Shown: one piece after another, positions 1 through 7,032 of the stretch
Layout of the letters: every line of letters begins with the position of its first letter
Position numbering within the stretch: position 1 is the first letter of the stretch
Notes under the pieces: model-generated
The model's database searches: none
What the model saw: the letters and a program-made list of their open reading frames with translations, nothing else
What the model was told of the DNA's origin: nothing
Program-made: the position numbers and the translations under genes
DNA from: B18-G4 sp003648575
GTDB taxonomy: Bacteria; Bacteroidota; Bacteroidia; Bacteroidales; B18-G4
Length of the DNA: 14,077 bases
Assembly (NCBI GenBank): GCA_029942245.1
Contig: JAOZTN010000080.1
Span: 1-14,077, forward strand
Direction of reading: 5' to 3'

Positions 1-930
1 GCCATTGGGAATTCGCTGGCCCTCGCAGGGCATAAGATCACGATGCATACCATCGAAGATCACCTGGTTGAGCCTATCAATGAAAAGCATGTCAACCCGG
101 ACCACTTTCCGAACGCAAAGCTGAGTAAGAACCTCATCGCAACGAATGATATTAAAGCATTGCAATCGGCGGATATCCTCTTTCTGGCTATCCCATCTAT
201 CATCACCGTTGATTTTGTTCTGCAGAATAAAGAATTTATTGGCGACCATGTGCTTCTGGTCAACCTGGCCAAGGGCTTTGGTTGCGGAAAAATGACGATC
301 ACTTCCTGCCTGGAGAAAATGCTTGACAACCCTGTTTGTACCATGAAGGGGCCCACTTTTGCCAGGGAGATCATAAATGGCTCTCCCACGGCCATGACCT
401 TTGCCTCTACTGATGAAAAACATTTTGAGCTCATCCGGGATATTTTCAGCGACACCTCTATCTTCCTCGACTTCACCACGGACGTGGAAGGCGTTGAATA
501 CCTGAGCATATTAAAGAATATTTATGCGATCATCCTGGGCATCGTAGATGCAAACTTCGACTCCCCCAACCTCCGCTTCCTGATTCTCACCAAGGCTTTT
601 GATGAGATGCGCAGGATTATGCTGAAGGCAGGTGGAAAGGAAGCATCCATGTTCCACTACAGCGGGTATGGCGACTTCGGCCTGACCGCCCTGAACGACC
701 TCAGCAGGAATCGTACACTGGGATTGCTGATTGGCAAGGGATTCTTCACAAAGGATATCTCTGATAAGGTGGTACTGGAAGGCAAGCTGGCGGTAAGCAC
801 CTTCTGCGAACATATCCTTGGCGATGGCGATGAAAAGAACTACCCGCTACTGTATGAGCTGCAAAAGATCTTCCTGAATAACTATGACATCTCTTCCTTT
901 GTCGGAAATATACTGAAACTGGCCCGCTAA
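1..930 (+). CDS. gpsA: NAD(P)-dependent glycerol-3-phosphate dehydrogenase, 5'-truncated by the window edge
   Basis: Reduces dihydroxyacetone phosphate to sn-glycerol-3-phosphate, the backbone of phospholipids, in the cytoplasm. The frame is open from base 1, so the true start lies upstream; 309 residues are visible. The visible N-terminus (AIGNSLALAGH) is the end of the Rossmann dinucleotide-binding glycine motif. GPTFARE (about visible residues 117-123) matches the family GPSFA block. The LKN in LSILKNIYA (Lys about 172) fits the catalytic lysine, and GYGDFGLT followed by SRNR (about 222-239) is the C-terminal domain signature. Only the first few residues, including the first glycines of the nucleotide motif, seem to be missing. 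A 48-base gap without a visible terminator or promoter separates it from the PIG-L gene, so co-transcription is likely. Several motifs are slightly divergent (GPT rather than GPS), so it could be a second gpsA-like paralogue rather than the housekeeping copy. The family call is firm. Confidence 0.9.
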   Translation, partial: AIGNSLALAGHKITMHTIEDHLVEPINEKHVNPDHFPNAKLSKNLIATNDIKALQSADILFLAIPSIITVDFVLQNKEFIGDHVLLVNLAKGFGCGKMTITSCLEKMLDNPVCTMKGPTFAREIINGSPTAMTFASTDEKHFELIRDIFSDTSIFLDFTTDVEGVEYLSILKNIYAIILGIVDANFDSPNLRFLILTKAFDEMRRIMLKAGGKEASMFHYSGYGDFGLTALNDLSRNRTLGLLIGKGFFTKDISDKVVLEGKLAVSTFCEHILGDGDEKNYPLLYELQKIFLNNYDISSFVGNILKLAR

Positions 931-978
931 CAATATTAGACCTTAAAAAAAGTTGATATATATAAAACTGATGGCTTT

Positions 979-1608
979 ATGATACAAGGGAAAAAGATCC
1001 TCTTTCTGGCACCTCACCCCGACGACCCGGAATACTCATGCGGTGGCAGCATGGCCCGCTGGGCTAAAGATAACGAGCTTTTTTATGTTGCCTTCTCCCC
1101 ATGTAAAATATCCCTCCCTGAGGGTTTTCCTGAAAATGCGCTTTATGAAGAGCTTCAGGCATCAGCACGGGTACTGGGCATAGCGGAAAGCAACATATTT
1201 ACCTATAATTTTCCCGTCAGGCGTTTTCCCGAAAACAGGCAGGACATCCTGGAGGTGATGGTGAAGGTTCGCAAGAGCATACAACCTGATATAGTGGTGA
1301 TGCCCAACTCCAACGACATCCACCAGGACCACAGGGTAATTTACGAAGAAGGACTGCGCGCATTCAAGCATTGCAGCCTTATCGGATATGAACTTCCCTG
1401 GAATAACCTTCAGTTTGTATCGAATTTCCATGTTAAGCTGACAAAAGAAGAGCTGTCGGTAAAATGGGAAGCTATTTCTGCCTATAAATCACAGGATGGC
1501 AGAGCGTATAAATCAGAAGCGTTTTTTGAAGGGCTTGCTCGTATGCGGGGTATGCAGGTAGGGCATGAATTTGCTGAAGCCTTTGAGGTGATCCGCTGGA
1601 TCCTATAA
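979..1608 (+). CDS. PIG-L/LmbE family zinc deacetylase
   Basis: A 209-residue protein of the PIG-L (LmbE) family, metal-dependent N-deacetylases acting on GlcNAc-containing glycolipids, mycothiol or bacillithiol precursors and other amino-sugar conjugates. The family signature HPDDPE is at residues 13-18 of a short Rossmann-like N-terminus (KKILFLAPHPDD). His13 and Asp16 are the expected zinc ligands and Asp15 the general base. The third ligand is expected in HQDH (residues 115-118), probably His118. There is no signal peptide, so it is cytoplasmic. The ATG at 979 places the first beta strand at the very N-terminus, as usual in the family; another ATG at 971 is out of frame. It follows gpsA by 48 bases. 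Its stop overlaps the stop of the convergent minus-strand gene by 6 bases. The substrate cannot be read from sequence; the neighbouring glycosyltransferase and YfhO genes make a glycan or glycolipid substrate reasonable. Confidence 0.88.
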   Translation: MIQGKKILFLAPHPDDPEYSCGGSMARWAKDNELFYVAFSPCKISLPEGFPENALYEELQASARVLGIAESNIFTYNFPVRRFPENRQDILEVMVKVRKSIQPDIVVMPNSNDIHQDHRVIYEEGLRAFKHCSLIGYELPWNNLQFVSNFHVKLTKEELSVKWEAISAYKSQDGRAYKSEAFFEGLARMRGMQVGHEFAEAFEVIRWIL

Positions 1609-2706
1609 AATTTCCTTGATCTTCTTTACAAGTTCTCTCGTACTCGTGTCAATGACAGGTGCAATGTCCTGTATGGCCCAGTTAGGATCGAAAGAGATCA
1701 TATCATATTCCTTCTTGTCGGGATCGATCAGCACAAAGCTGTTCCTGTTAGCATCGATGGTAATAATGCAATCATCGAAGGAGGCTGAATTCTGAAGCCA
1801 TTCCAGCTCAGCTAATTCTTCCGGCTTGCCCTCCAAACCGGCGAAAGAGATCTTTTCCCCATGACTAAAAAGCAGTTCTCCTGTTGCTGTACTGGTGGCC
1901 ATGTAGCCTTCACGGTAGTTTCGTCCCCCATGAGGGCTTTTCATCCCTTCAAGGATGCGTTCACAACTCCCGTCTTTCATATCAATACGATATACTGCTC
2001 CTTCATGGAAAAAAGTCGCCAGCAGCATGTTCTTATCCGTACCATCATATAACACGGAGTTGATAAATGCGGCTCGCTGCGCTGTGGGTAAAACCTGTTT
2101 GGCAGGGTCGCTGATATAGATATGATCTTTCCCAGTCACACGCAGGTAACTTGCTTCTTCTTTACCCCTGGTGAGGATGATCTCCTTGCCGGTTTCGGGA
2201 TTATACCCTTTTTTAAAGCCGTGCTCCCAGGCAAACCATTCCCAGGTTTTCTCATAGGTAGCAAGATCGTACTCGAAGATGCAATCATAACCTGATGAAG
2301 AAACGATCAGCCTGTCGGCCGCATGGCAATGGTTAAATTGCACGGTATGTATATAGCTGAACCATGGATCATCGATCCTTTCCACGCCACTCTGACGGAT
2401 CACATGAACCACATTTTCTGTAGAGACTGCTATCATATCCTTGGCCACATCAATACCCCTGGGCTCAGGCAGGAAGCTGAGGATCTCATAATGACTGATC
2501 ACCCCATTCTCAATCTCAATATACACCAGCCCGCCTTCGGCCACTTCCCGGCGCTCTACGCTTCCGATGCGACCATGTTTGCTCTTGCGCGATTCGAGGT
2601 AACGCTCACGGATCTTTTGCATCTCAAAGCTCTTCACTGTGACCAGAAAAGCCTTAGGCTTATAAAAGCTTCTGCTTTTTTTATATGTTTTTAATGCTAT
2701 GGTCAT
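1603..2706 (-). CDS. Beta-propeller-like protein of unknown function, translationally coupled to the glycosyltransferase
   Basis: I do not recognise a named family. The 367-residue protein alternates short strands and turns with repeated blade-like segments, such as RLIVSSSGYDCIFEYDL (132-148), HIYISD (195-200), AVYRIDMKDG (237-246) and SFVLIDPDKKEYDMISFD (323-340). This suggests a propeller of about six blades. Conspicuous histidines lie in HTVQFNHCHA (120-129), HEGAVYR (234-240) and SPHGGR (257-262); aryl-sulfotransferase-like and DUF4915-like propellers have a similar flavour, but I cannot assign either. There is no signal peptide or membrane segment, so it appears cytoplasmic. The start chosen is the ATG at 2706, which overlaps the glycosyltransferase stop as ATGA; the upstream in-frame extension to 2817 only reads through the glycosyltransferase 3' end. 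The tight overlap suggests a role tied to that enzyme. The gene ends 6 bases inside the convergent PIG-L gene. Confidence 0.75.
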   Translation of the reverse strand: MTIALKTYKKSRSFYKPKAFLVTVKSFEMQKIRERYLESRKSKHGRIGSVERREVAEGGLVYIEIENGVISHYEILSFLPEPRGIDVAKDMIAVSTENVVHVIRQSGVERIDDPWFSYIHTVQFNHCHAADRLIVSSSGYDCIFEYDLATYEKTWEWFAWEHGFKKGYNPETGKEIILTRGKEEASYLRVTGKDHIYISDPAKQVLPTAQRAAFINSVLYDGTDKNMLLATFFHEGAVYRIDMKDGSCERILEGMKSPHGGRNYREGYMATSTATGELLFSHGEKISFAGLEGKPEELAELEWLQNSASFDDCIITIDANRNSFVLIDPDKKEYDMISFDPNWAIQDIAPVIDTSTRELVKKIKEIL

Positions 2707-4016
2707 GGTGTGATCCTGTTCATGATATCGGCCATCAGTTGTGCTGACGACCTTCTTGAATATTTTTCCAGCATTCCGGTATCCAGGCTGTTCAGATGGC
2801 CATCGCCTGCTTTCCAATCTGTATACAGGCTCAGGAGCTTCTGTTTGAATTGTTCTTTCTCCGAATAATCGTACATGTCCGCTCTTGCTGTATCTTTCAA
2901 AATGGCTGCTGCGTCCCCGTCGACAGGGCCGACAGAGATCACCGGCCTTCCTGAAGCCAGGTATTCAAAAAGTTTCCCTGTGATGATCAATTTATTGTTG
3001 CCCGATTGGGGAACTACAAATAATAATGTAGAGGAAGAGGTCATGATCCGGGTCGCCTCCGCATGCGGCACATAGCTGACAAGGTCCAGGTTTCCTGAAA
3101 CACCTTTAGATTCAAAATATTCCGGCACCGAGGAATCTACATTGCCAACAAAGCGAAGCTTAAAATCTTTTGCAAAACCTTCATCTTCCCTGATCAGCTC
3201 ACAAATCCCATCCCATATCGTCGGGACATGCTGATTGGGTTTAAAATTCCCCGTATATACCAGGCTAAACTCACTCTCTCCCGCACTCTCTTTCTCTTCT
3301 TTGCCACTCACCATATCCGCCATATCAAAGCCATTCATCACCACATTCACATGGGTATTGCGGTCGGCAAACTCTTCCTGCATGCCCGGGCTCACTACTG
3401 TCACAGCATCGGCATGCTTCAGTACAGCATCCTCCAGCTTCTTATCTATACGTTTTGTTCTTCCGCTACGCGGCAGCATATCGTTATAATATACAGTTGT
3501 CCAGGGATCCCTGAGATCGGCCAACCATGGTATATCAATTTTATGCTTGATCTTTAAACCACTAAGATGGGTACTGTGAGGAGGGCCTGTAGTTACAATG
3601 AGATCTATATTCTCTGAAGCAATAATTTTGAAGGCTGCTTTGCAAGCATATTTCTTCCAGCCTTTACGGGCATCCGGAATAAAAAAGTTTGAACGGATAT
3701 ACATAGCCAGGCGATCGACCACTGACCTCTTCTTATCTATGTTAATGAGTGCCACAGAAACAGATCCATCCTTTTTGCCTTTCAGCATATTATAAAAGCG
3801 AAAAGGATCGCTGCTTTTGGTCTTATAAACCGTGATATTGGCAGGAACTTCCTTTTCCAGGTCCTGGTCCAGCGCTGAATAAGTACCGTCTTTTACGGTA
3901 AGGATATGTGCTTTCCAGCCAAATCCTTCCAGGTACTTCACAAATTTAAGCCATCGCTGCACCCCCGGGCCACCCGCAGGAGGCCAGTAGTAAGTCAGAA
4001 TGAGTACCCGTTTCAT
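2703..4016 (-). CDS. GT-B fold glycosyltransferase, family 4-like
   Basis: A 437-residue cytoplasmic glycosyltransferase. The N-terminal Rossmann domain opens with RVLILTYYWPPAGGPGVQR (3-21), the classic glycine-rich acceptor-side loop of GT4 enzymes. LADLRDPW (165-172) is typical of this subgroup, and ADAVTVVSPGM (202-212) marks the end of the N-domain. The C-terminal domain has VYTGNF (253-258) and the nucleotide-sugar-binding block TGKLFEYLASGRPV (346-359) with Glu351 in the EX7E-type position. Donor and acceptor are not determinable. I chose the ATG at 4016 because the domain begins immediately; the in-frame extension to 4133 translates an intergenic repeat and part of the YfhO gene. The gene lies 80 bases after the YfhO stop, a gap filled by an inverted heptad array, and overlaps the next gene by ATGA. 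The operon context suggests envelope glycan synthesis. Confidence 0.88.
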   Translation of the reverse strand: MKRVLILTYYWPPAGGPGVQRWLKFVKYLEGFGWKAHILTVKDGTYSALDQDLEKEVPANITVYKTKSSDPFRFYNMLKGKKDGSVSVALINIDKKRSVVDRLAMYIRSNFFIPDARKGWKKYACKAAFKIIASENIDLIVTTGPPHSTHLSGLKIKHKIDIPWLADLRDPWTTVYYNDMLPRSGRTKRIDKKLEDAVLKHADAVTVVSPGMQEEFADRNTHVNVVMNGFDMADMVSGKEEKESAGESEFSLVYTGNFKPNQHVPTIWDGICELIREDEGFAKDFKLRFVGNVDSSVPEYFESKGVSGNLDLVSYVPHAEATRIMTSSSTLLFVVPQSGNNKLIITGKLFEYLASGRPVISVGPVDGDAAAILKDTARADMYDYSEKEQFKQKLLSLYTDWKAGDGHLNSLDTGMLEKYSRRSSAQLMADIMNRITP

Positions 4017-4027
4017 AGCAGATTGTT

Positions 4028-4090
4028 GCTGGTTTCTGGCAGCTGGCTGCTGGTTAATATACAAGAAACCAGTGACCAGCAACCAGTAGC
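4028..4090. repeat. Symmetric inverted array of 7-base units (4 + spacer + 4)
   Basis: Read on the minus strand, bases 4090 to 4028 divide exactly into nine 7-base units. Four follow a GTTnCTG-like pattern (for example GTTGCTG and GTCACTG, 4063-4090). One AT-rich spacer unit, GTATATT, occupies 4056-4062. Four follow an AACCAGC-like pattern (AACCAGC occurs twice, 4028-4055), which is the reverse-complement type. The arms can fold into a long imperfect hairpin with the spacer unit at its loop. It fills almost all of the YfhO-glycosyltransferase gap and ends 11 bases before the glycosyltransferase ATG. There are no flanking target-site duplications that I can see. It could act as an mRNA stabilising or attenuating hairpin, or be a dispersed intergenic repeat. 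Confidence 0.8.
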
Positions 4091-4096
4091 TGTTTA

Positions 4097-6601
4097 TTAT
4101 ATATTCTTCCGAATCATTATGATACCATAACACAATACAAGGAGCAAAAGGAGAATACTGCTCGCATAGCTGATAGTCTCTCCTGTGCTGTAAATAGCAG
4201 GCTCAAACCTGAATTCGATCTTATGTTGCCCTTCCGGGATGACCATGGCACGAAGTACATAATTGGCCCTGAAGTGCTCAGCAGGTTCACCATCGATAAA
4301 GGCATTCCATCCATTCGGATAGTACACCTCAGAAAATACCGCCAGCTGATCTGTAGCAGCACTTGATTCATAGGTCAAATGGTTGGCCTTATAATCGGTC
4401 AGTTTCAAAGTGGCATTGCTGTCAGCCATAAACTGTTTTCCTTCTACATATTGCGCAAAACGCTTATCCACCACCATGGCATTAGCAGGATCAATATCAC
4501 CTACCGCCACGATCTCCTCATCAGCATTCTCCACGATTTCATATTCATGAACAAACCAGCATGAACCAAGTCTGTAAGGGTTCATCACCGGTGCAGGCCC
4601 ACCCTGTGTCATGATGATCAGGTATTTGGTGTTCAGCATATTCAAGACCGGTGCCTGGCTTAGGGCAACCCCCAGCATGGCCGGATCGTCCGAGCTGCTT
4701 AATATATTGATCAGTCTAATCCTTTCCGGGTCTATCTGGTAGTCGATCAGCTCCTGGTATCGTTGCAGTTTAGCACCATGATAGCCACCTATGGATCGGT
4801 GGAAATATGATGTACTGGCATCACTAAAAGGATTCACGGTCATATTCAGCACCCTGAAGTAAACCTCTTTGTCACCCAGTATTTTTTTATCAGCCTCTGT
4901 TGGCTGGTAGGGATATTCAACTTCTCTGGCCCTTACGAAGTTATCATCGTTCAGGTAGCGTTTATCCACTGCCCACATGTCGATGAGAATGAGTACGGCA
5001 ATACCTGCAATGGCATATCCGGCCTTCAGCTTGTTCTTTAAGGAAAGCCAAATGAGCCCCGCGCCCAGGAGAATGAAAACAAGAGAGCGGAAGGCATCGA
5101 TACGGAGTATTCTCATCCTGTCTGCTTCAAGGGCTCCTATCACCGCATCATGCATCTCTTGCGGATACCCCATCCTGAGAACATATTGCGTATCTCCAAT
5201 ATGGCTAAAATCAAAGAACACACCTGGTATGGCCAGGAATATCAGCAGGATGCCTCCTACCGCTATCATGGAATATTTCAGTCCGTTAAGCAATAGTTTG
5301 TTGTCCCGTTCTTTCTCAAATACCCTGGCAAGAGCCAGGATGGCAAGCAGCGGAATGGCAAACTCCGCTATGACCAATATCATGGTCACCGCCCTGAACT
5401 TATTATATCCCGGGAAATAATCAAGGAAAAGGTCGGTAAACCACATAAAATTCTGCCCCCAGGCAAGCATGATGGATAATAAGCTTACCGTTAGCAGCCA
5501 CCATTTCAGCTTACCCCTGACTACGATGAGGCCGAAGATAAAAAGGAAAAAGATGAGTGCACCGACATAAACCGGTCCTGAAGTGAATGGCTGTGTTCCC
5601 CAATATAAAGGCAACTGACTGGCAATGGCCTTGGCATCGTTCTTAGGTACGCGGTAGTTCACCAGCATTTCGTAGGTATTGGAGTTTTCTCCAACACTCC
5701 CGTATGACGCACCTCCCATAAAATCGGGGATCAGCAGCGTCCAGGTCTCACCAATACCATAGCTCCACTGGGTAATATAATCACGGTCGAGGCCGCTTGT
5801 TTTATTTTCTTCGTTGGAAGTCAATTCCGACTTGCCCCTGGTAGTATATTGCGAGTGATCGGATGAGATCAACAGGCTGGTGGCATGTGTACCCACCGCC
5901 AGCAGGGCAGCGATAGCCAGTACTCCTGTGGCCTTTAAGAAATGTGGCCATGTCTTGTTTCGAAAGGTTTCAACCAGCTCGAATATGCCGTAAACCAGGA
6001 TGATCATAAAGAGATAATAGGTGATCTGAAGGTGGTTTGCAGCAATCTCCAAAGCCAGGAAAAATGCTGTAAGCAATCCACCGGCAATATATTTCCCCCT
6101 GTATGCCAGTATGATCCCCGCAACGACCGGGGCCATATATGCCACCGCCGATGCCTTGGAATTATGGCCGGCTTCTATGATAATGAAGAAGTAGGAGGAA
6201 AAGGCAAATGCCAGCGCTCCAATGGCAGCAAGCCATGGCTTGACACGCAGTACCAGTAAGAGTATGAAAAACCCCAGAAAGTAGATAAATACCTGGTTAG
6301 CGGGATGTGGAAGTCCAAGCCCTAAGGCCTTGTTAACTTTCTTGAAGAGATTTCCTTCAAATTGTACCGAGATGAAATAAGCCGGCATACCCCCGAACAT
6401 GCTGTTGGTCCAGAGGGTATTGTCCTCATAGGTTTTGTTATGATCAGTAATTTCTTTCGACATGCCCTTGAAGCGGTCGATATCACCTTGTTTCAGCTTT
6501 TTTCCTTCCAGGATGGGAGAAAAATAAATCAGACTGATCAGCACAAAGGCCATGATCGCAACAAGGTAAGGGACTAATTTCTTGAAATCGAACTTTTCCA
6601 T
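4097..6601 (-). CDS. YfhO-family multi-spanning membrane protein
   Basis: An 834-residue integral membrane protein of the YfhO family, GT-C-like proteins; Bacillus YfhO takes part in glycosylating lipoteichoic acid, moving sugars from a lipid carrier to a surface polymer. After a first membrane helix (about 11-30) comes an extracytoplasmic stretch containing DNTLWTNSMFGGMPAY (60-75), typical of the Bacteroidota branch. Helices follow from about 103 onward, including EAGHNSKA (143-150) and ANHLQITYY (188-196). The second half is a mainly soluble domain of about 200 residues followed by a last helix near the C-terminus (LLLLLVLCYGIIMI). The length is normal for Bacteroidota members. I chose the ATG at 6601 because the first helix follows directly; the extension to 6670 translates the upstream heptad array. 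No Shine-Dalgarno is visible. Its neighbours are a DUF4834 gene upstream and a glycosyltransferase downstream. The substrate is unknown. Confidence 0.87.
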   Translation of the reverse strand: MEKFDFKKLVPYLVAIMAFVLISLIYFSPILEGKKLKQGDIDRFKGMSKEITDHNKTYEDNTLWTNSMFGGMPAYFISVQFEGNLFKKVNKALGLGLPHPANQVFIYFLGFFILLLVLRVKPWLAAIGALAFAFSSYFFIIIEAGHNSKASAVAYMAPVVAGIILAYRGKYIAGGLLTAFFLALEIAANHLQITYYLFMIILVYGIFELVETFRNKTWPHFLKATGVLAIAALLAVGTHATSLLISSDHSQYTTRGKSELTSNEENKTSGLDRDYITQWSYGIGETWTLLIPDFMGGASYGSVGENSNTYEMLVNYRVPKNDAKAIASQLPLYWGTQPFTSGPVYVGALIFFLFIFGLIVVRGKLKWWLLTVSLLSIMLAWGQNFMWFTDLFLDYFPGYNKFRAVTMILVIAEFAIPLLAILALARVFEKERDNKLLLNGLKYSMIAVGGILLIFLAIPGVFFDFSHIGDTQYVLRMGYPQEMHDAVIGALEADRMRILRIDAFRSLVFILLGAGLIWLSLKNKLKAGYAIAGIAVLILIDMWAVDKRYLNDDNFVRAREVEYPYQPTEADKKILGDKEVYFRVLNMTVNPFSDASTSYFHRSIGGYHGAKLQRYQELIDYQIDPERIRLINILSSSDDPAMLGVALSQAPVLNMLNTKYLIIMTQGGPAPVMNPYRLGSCWFVHEYEIVENADEEIVAVGDIDPANAMVVDKRFAQYVEGKQFMADSNATLKLTDYKANHLTYESSAATDQLAVFSEVYYPNGWNAFIDGEPAEHFRANYVLRAMVIPEGQHKIEFRFEPAIYSTGETISYASSILLLLLVLCYGIIMIRKNI

Positions 6602-6613
6602 GCTTAAATATTT

Positions 6614-6690
6614 GGTTTGCAGTACGAGCTGTGCGGCTTGGGACGTGAGGACAATAAACTCAACACCCAACCCTCAACACTCAACACTTA
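6614..6690. repeat. Symmetric inverted array of 7-base units (5 + spacer + 5)
   Basis: On the minus strand, bases 6690 to 6614 divide exactly into eleven 7-base units. Five are TGAGTGT-like (6656-6690; for example TGAGTGT, TGAGGGT and TGGGTGT). One spacer unit, ATTGTCC, lies at 6649-6655. Five follow an nCAnnnC pattern (6614-6648; for example TCACGTC, CCAAGCC and GCACAGC), complementary in type to the first arm but more degenerate. TTGGG can pair with CCCAA and TGAG with CTCA around the spacer. The first unit contains the stop codon of the DUF4834 gene, and the array ends 12 bases before the YfhO ATG. The plan is the same as at 4028-4090, but with a different unit sequence. Confidence 0.72.
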
Positions 6691-6957
6691 ATCTATTTCT
6701 TCAAAGTCAACATATTCCCCCAGGTTTTCGGTAGAGCCTTTTTTATCCTTACCGGGAGTTTTATCAATGCTAACCTCCCCTTCTTTATGTGGTTTTTTAT
6801 TCAGATCGTCGGGATTGATTCCCATCTGCTCCATCATCTTTTTTTGCTTTCTTTTCACCCAGTACAAGAGTAAACGGGGAAATACATACCTGAAAAACAG
6901 GGAAAAACCCAGCCATATCAGGACTAATATCAGAATAAAATTTAAAAATGATTCCAT
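6688..6957 (-). CDS. Small DUF4834-like membrane protein
   Basis: An 89-residue protein with one N-terminal hydrophobic segment (about residues 4-27), then a strongly basic patch (KRKQKK, about 36-41), a polar lysine-rich middle and an acidic C-terminal tail, GEYVDFEEID (80-89). This layout and the G-E-Y-V-D-F-E-E ending match the DUF4834 family of Bacteroidota as I remember it; its function is unknown. By the positive-inside rule the C-terminal part should face the cytoplasm. It lies 75 bases downstream of typA with no convincing terminator between, and 86 bases upstream of the YfhO gene, so it probably heads the YfhO-glycosyltransferase series. Its stop codon lies inside the first unit of the inverted heptad array. 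Confidence 0.75.
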   Translation of the reverse strand: MESFLNFILILVLIWLGFSLFFRYVFPRLLLYWVKRKQKKMMEQMGINPDDLNKKPHKEGEVSIDKTPGKDKKGSTENLGEYVDFEEID

Positions 6958-7032
6958 AGCTCAATGTGCCGCACTGCGGGAGAAAATGTGATGCTAAATT
7001 ATTAATTAATAGCGAAAGGACTTCTTAAAATA

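Noticed and set aside
4028..4090. CRISPR-like or transposon-terminal interpretation of the heptad arrays
   Set aside because: Units are 7 bases without unique spacers, and no cas genes, transposase or target-site duplications are present.
4017..4133. N-terminal extension of the glycosyltransferase by 39 codons
   Set aside because: The extra residues are a translation of the heptad array and the YfhO 3' end; the GT domain begins directly at the ATG at 4016.
6602..6670. N-terminal extension of the YfhO protein by 23 codons
   Set aside because: It translates the inverted heptad array; the ATG at 6601 precedes the first membrane helix.
6969..6979. Palindrome CCGCACTGCGG upstream of the DUF4834 start, as an operator or hairpin
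   Set aside because: Only 4-5 base pairs with a 1-3 base centre; short palindromes of this size are expected by chance.
7000..7011. AT-only 12-base palindrome TATTAATTAATA after typA
   Set aside because: A low-complexity AT palindrome in an AT-rich gap, with no partner or repeat copy in the window.
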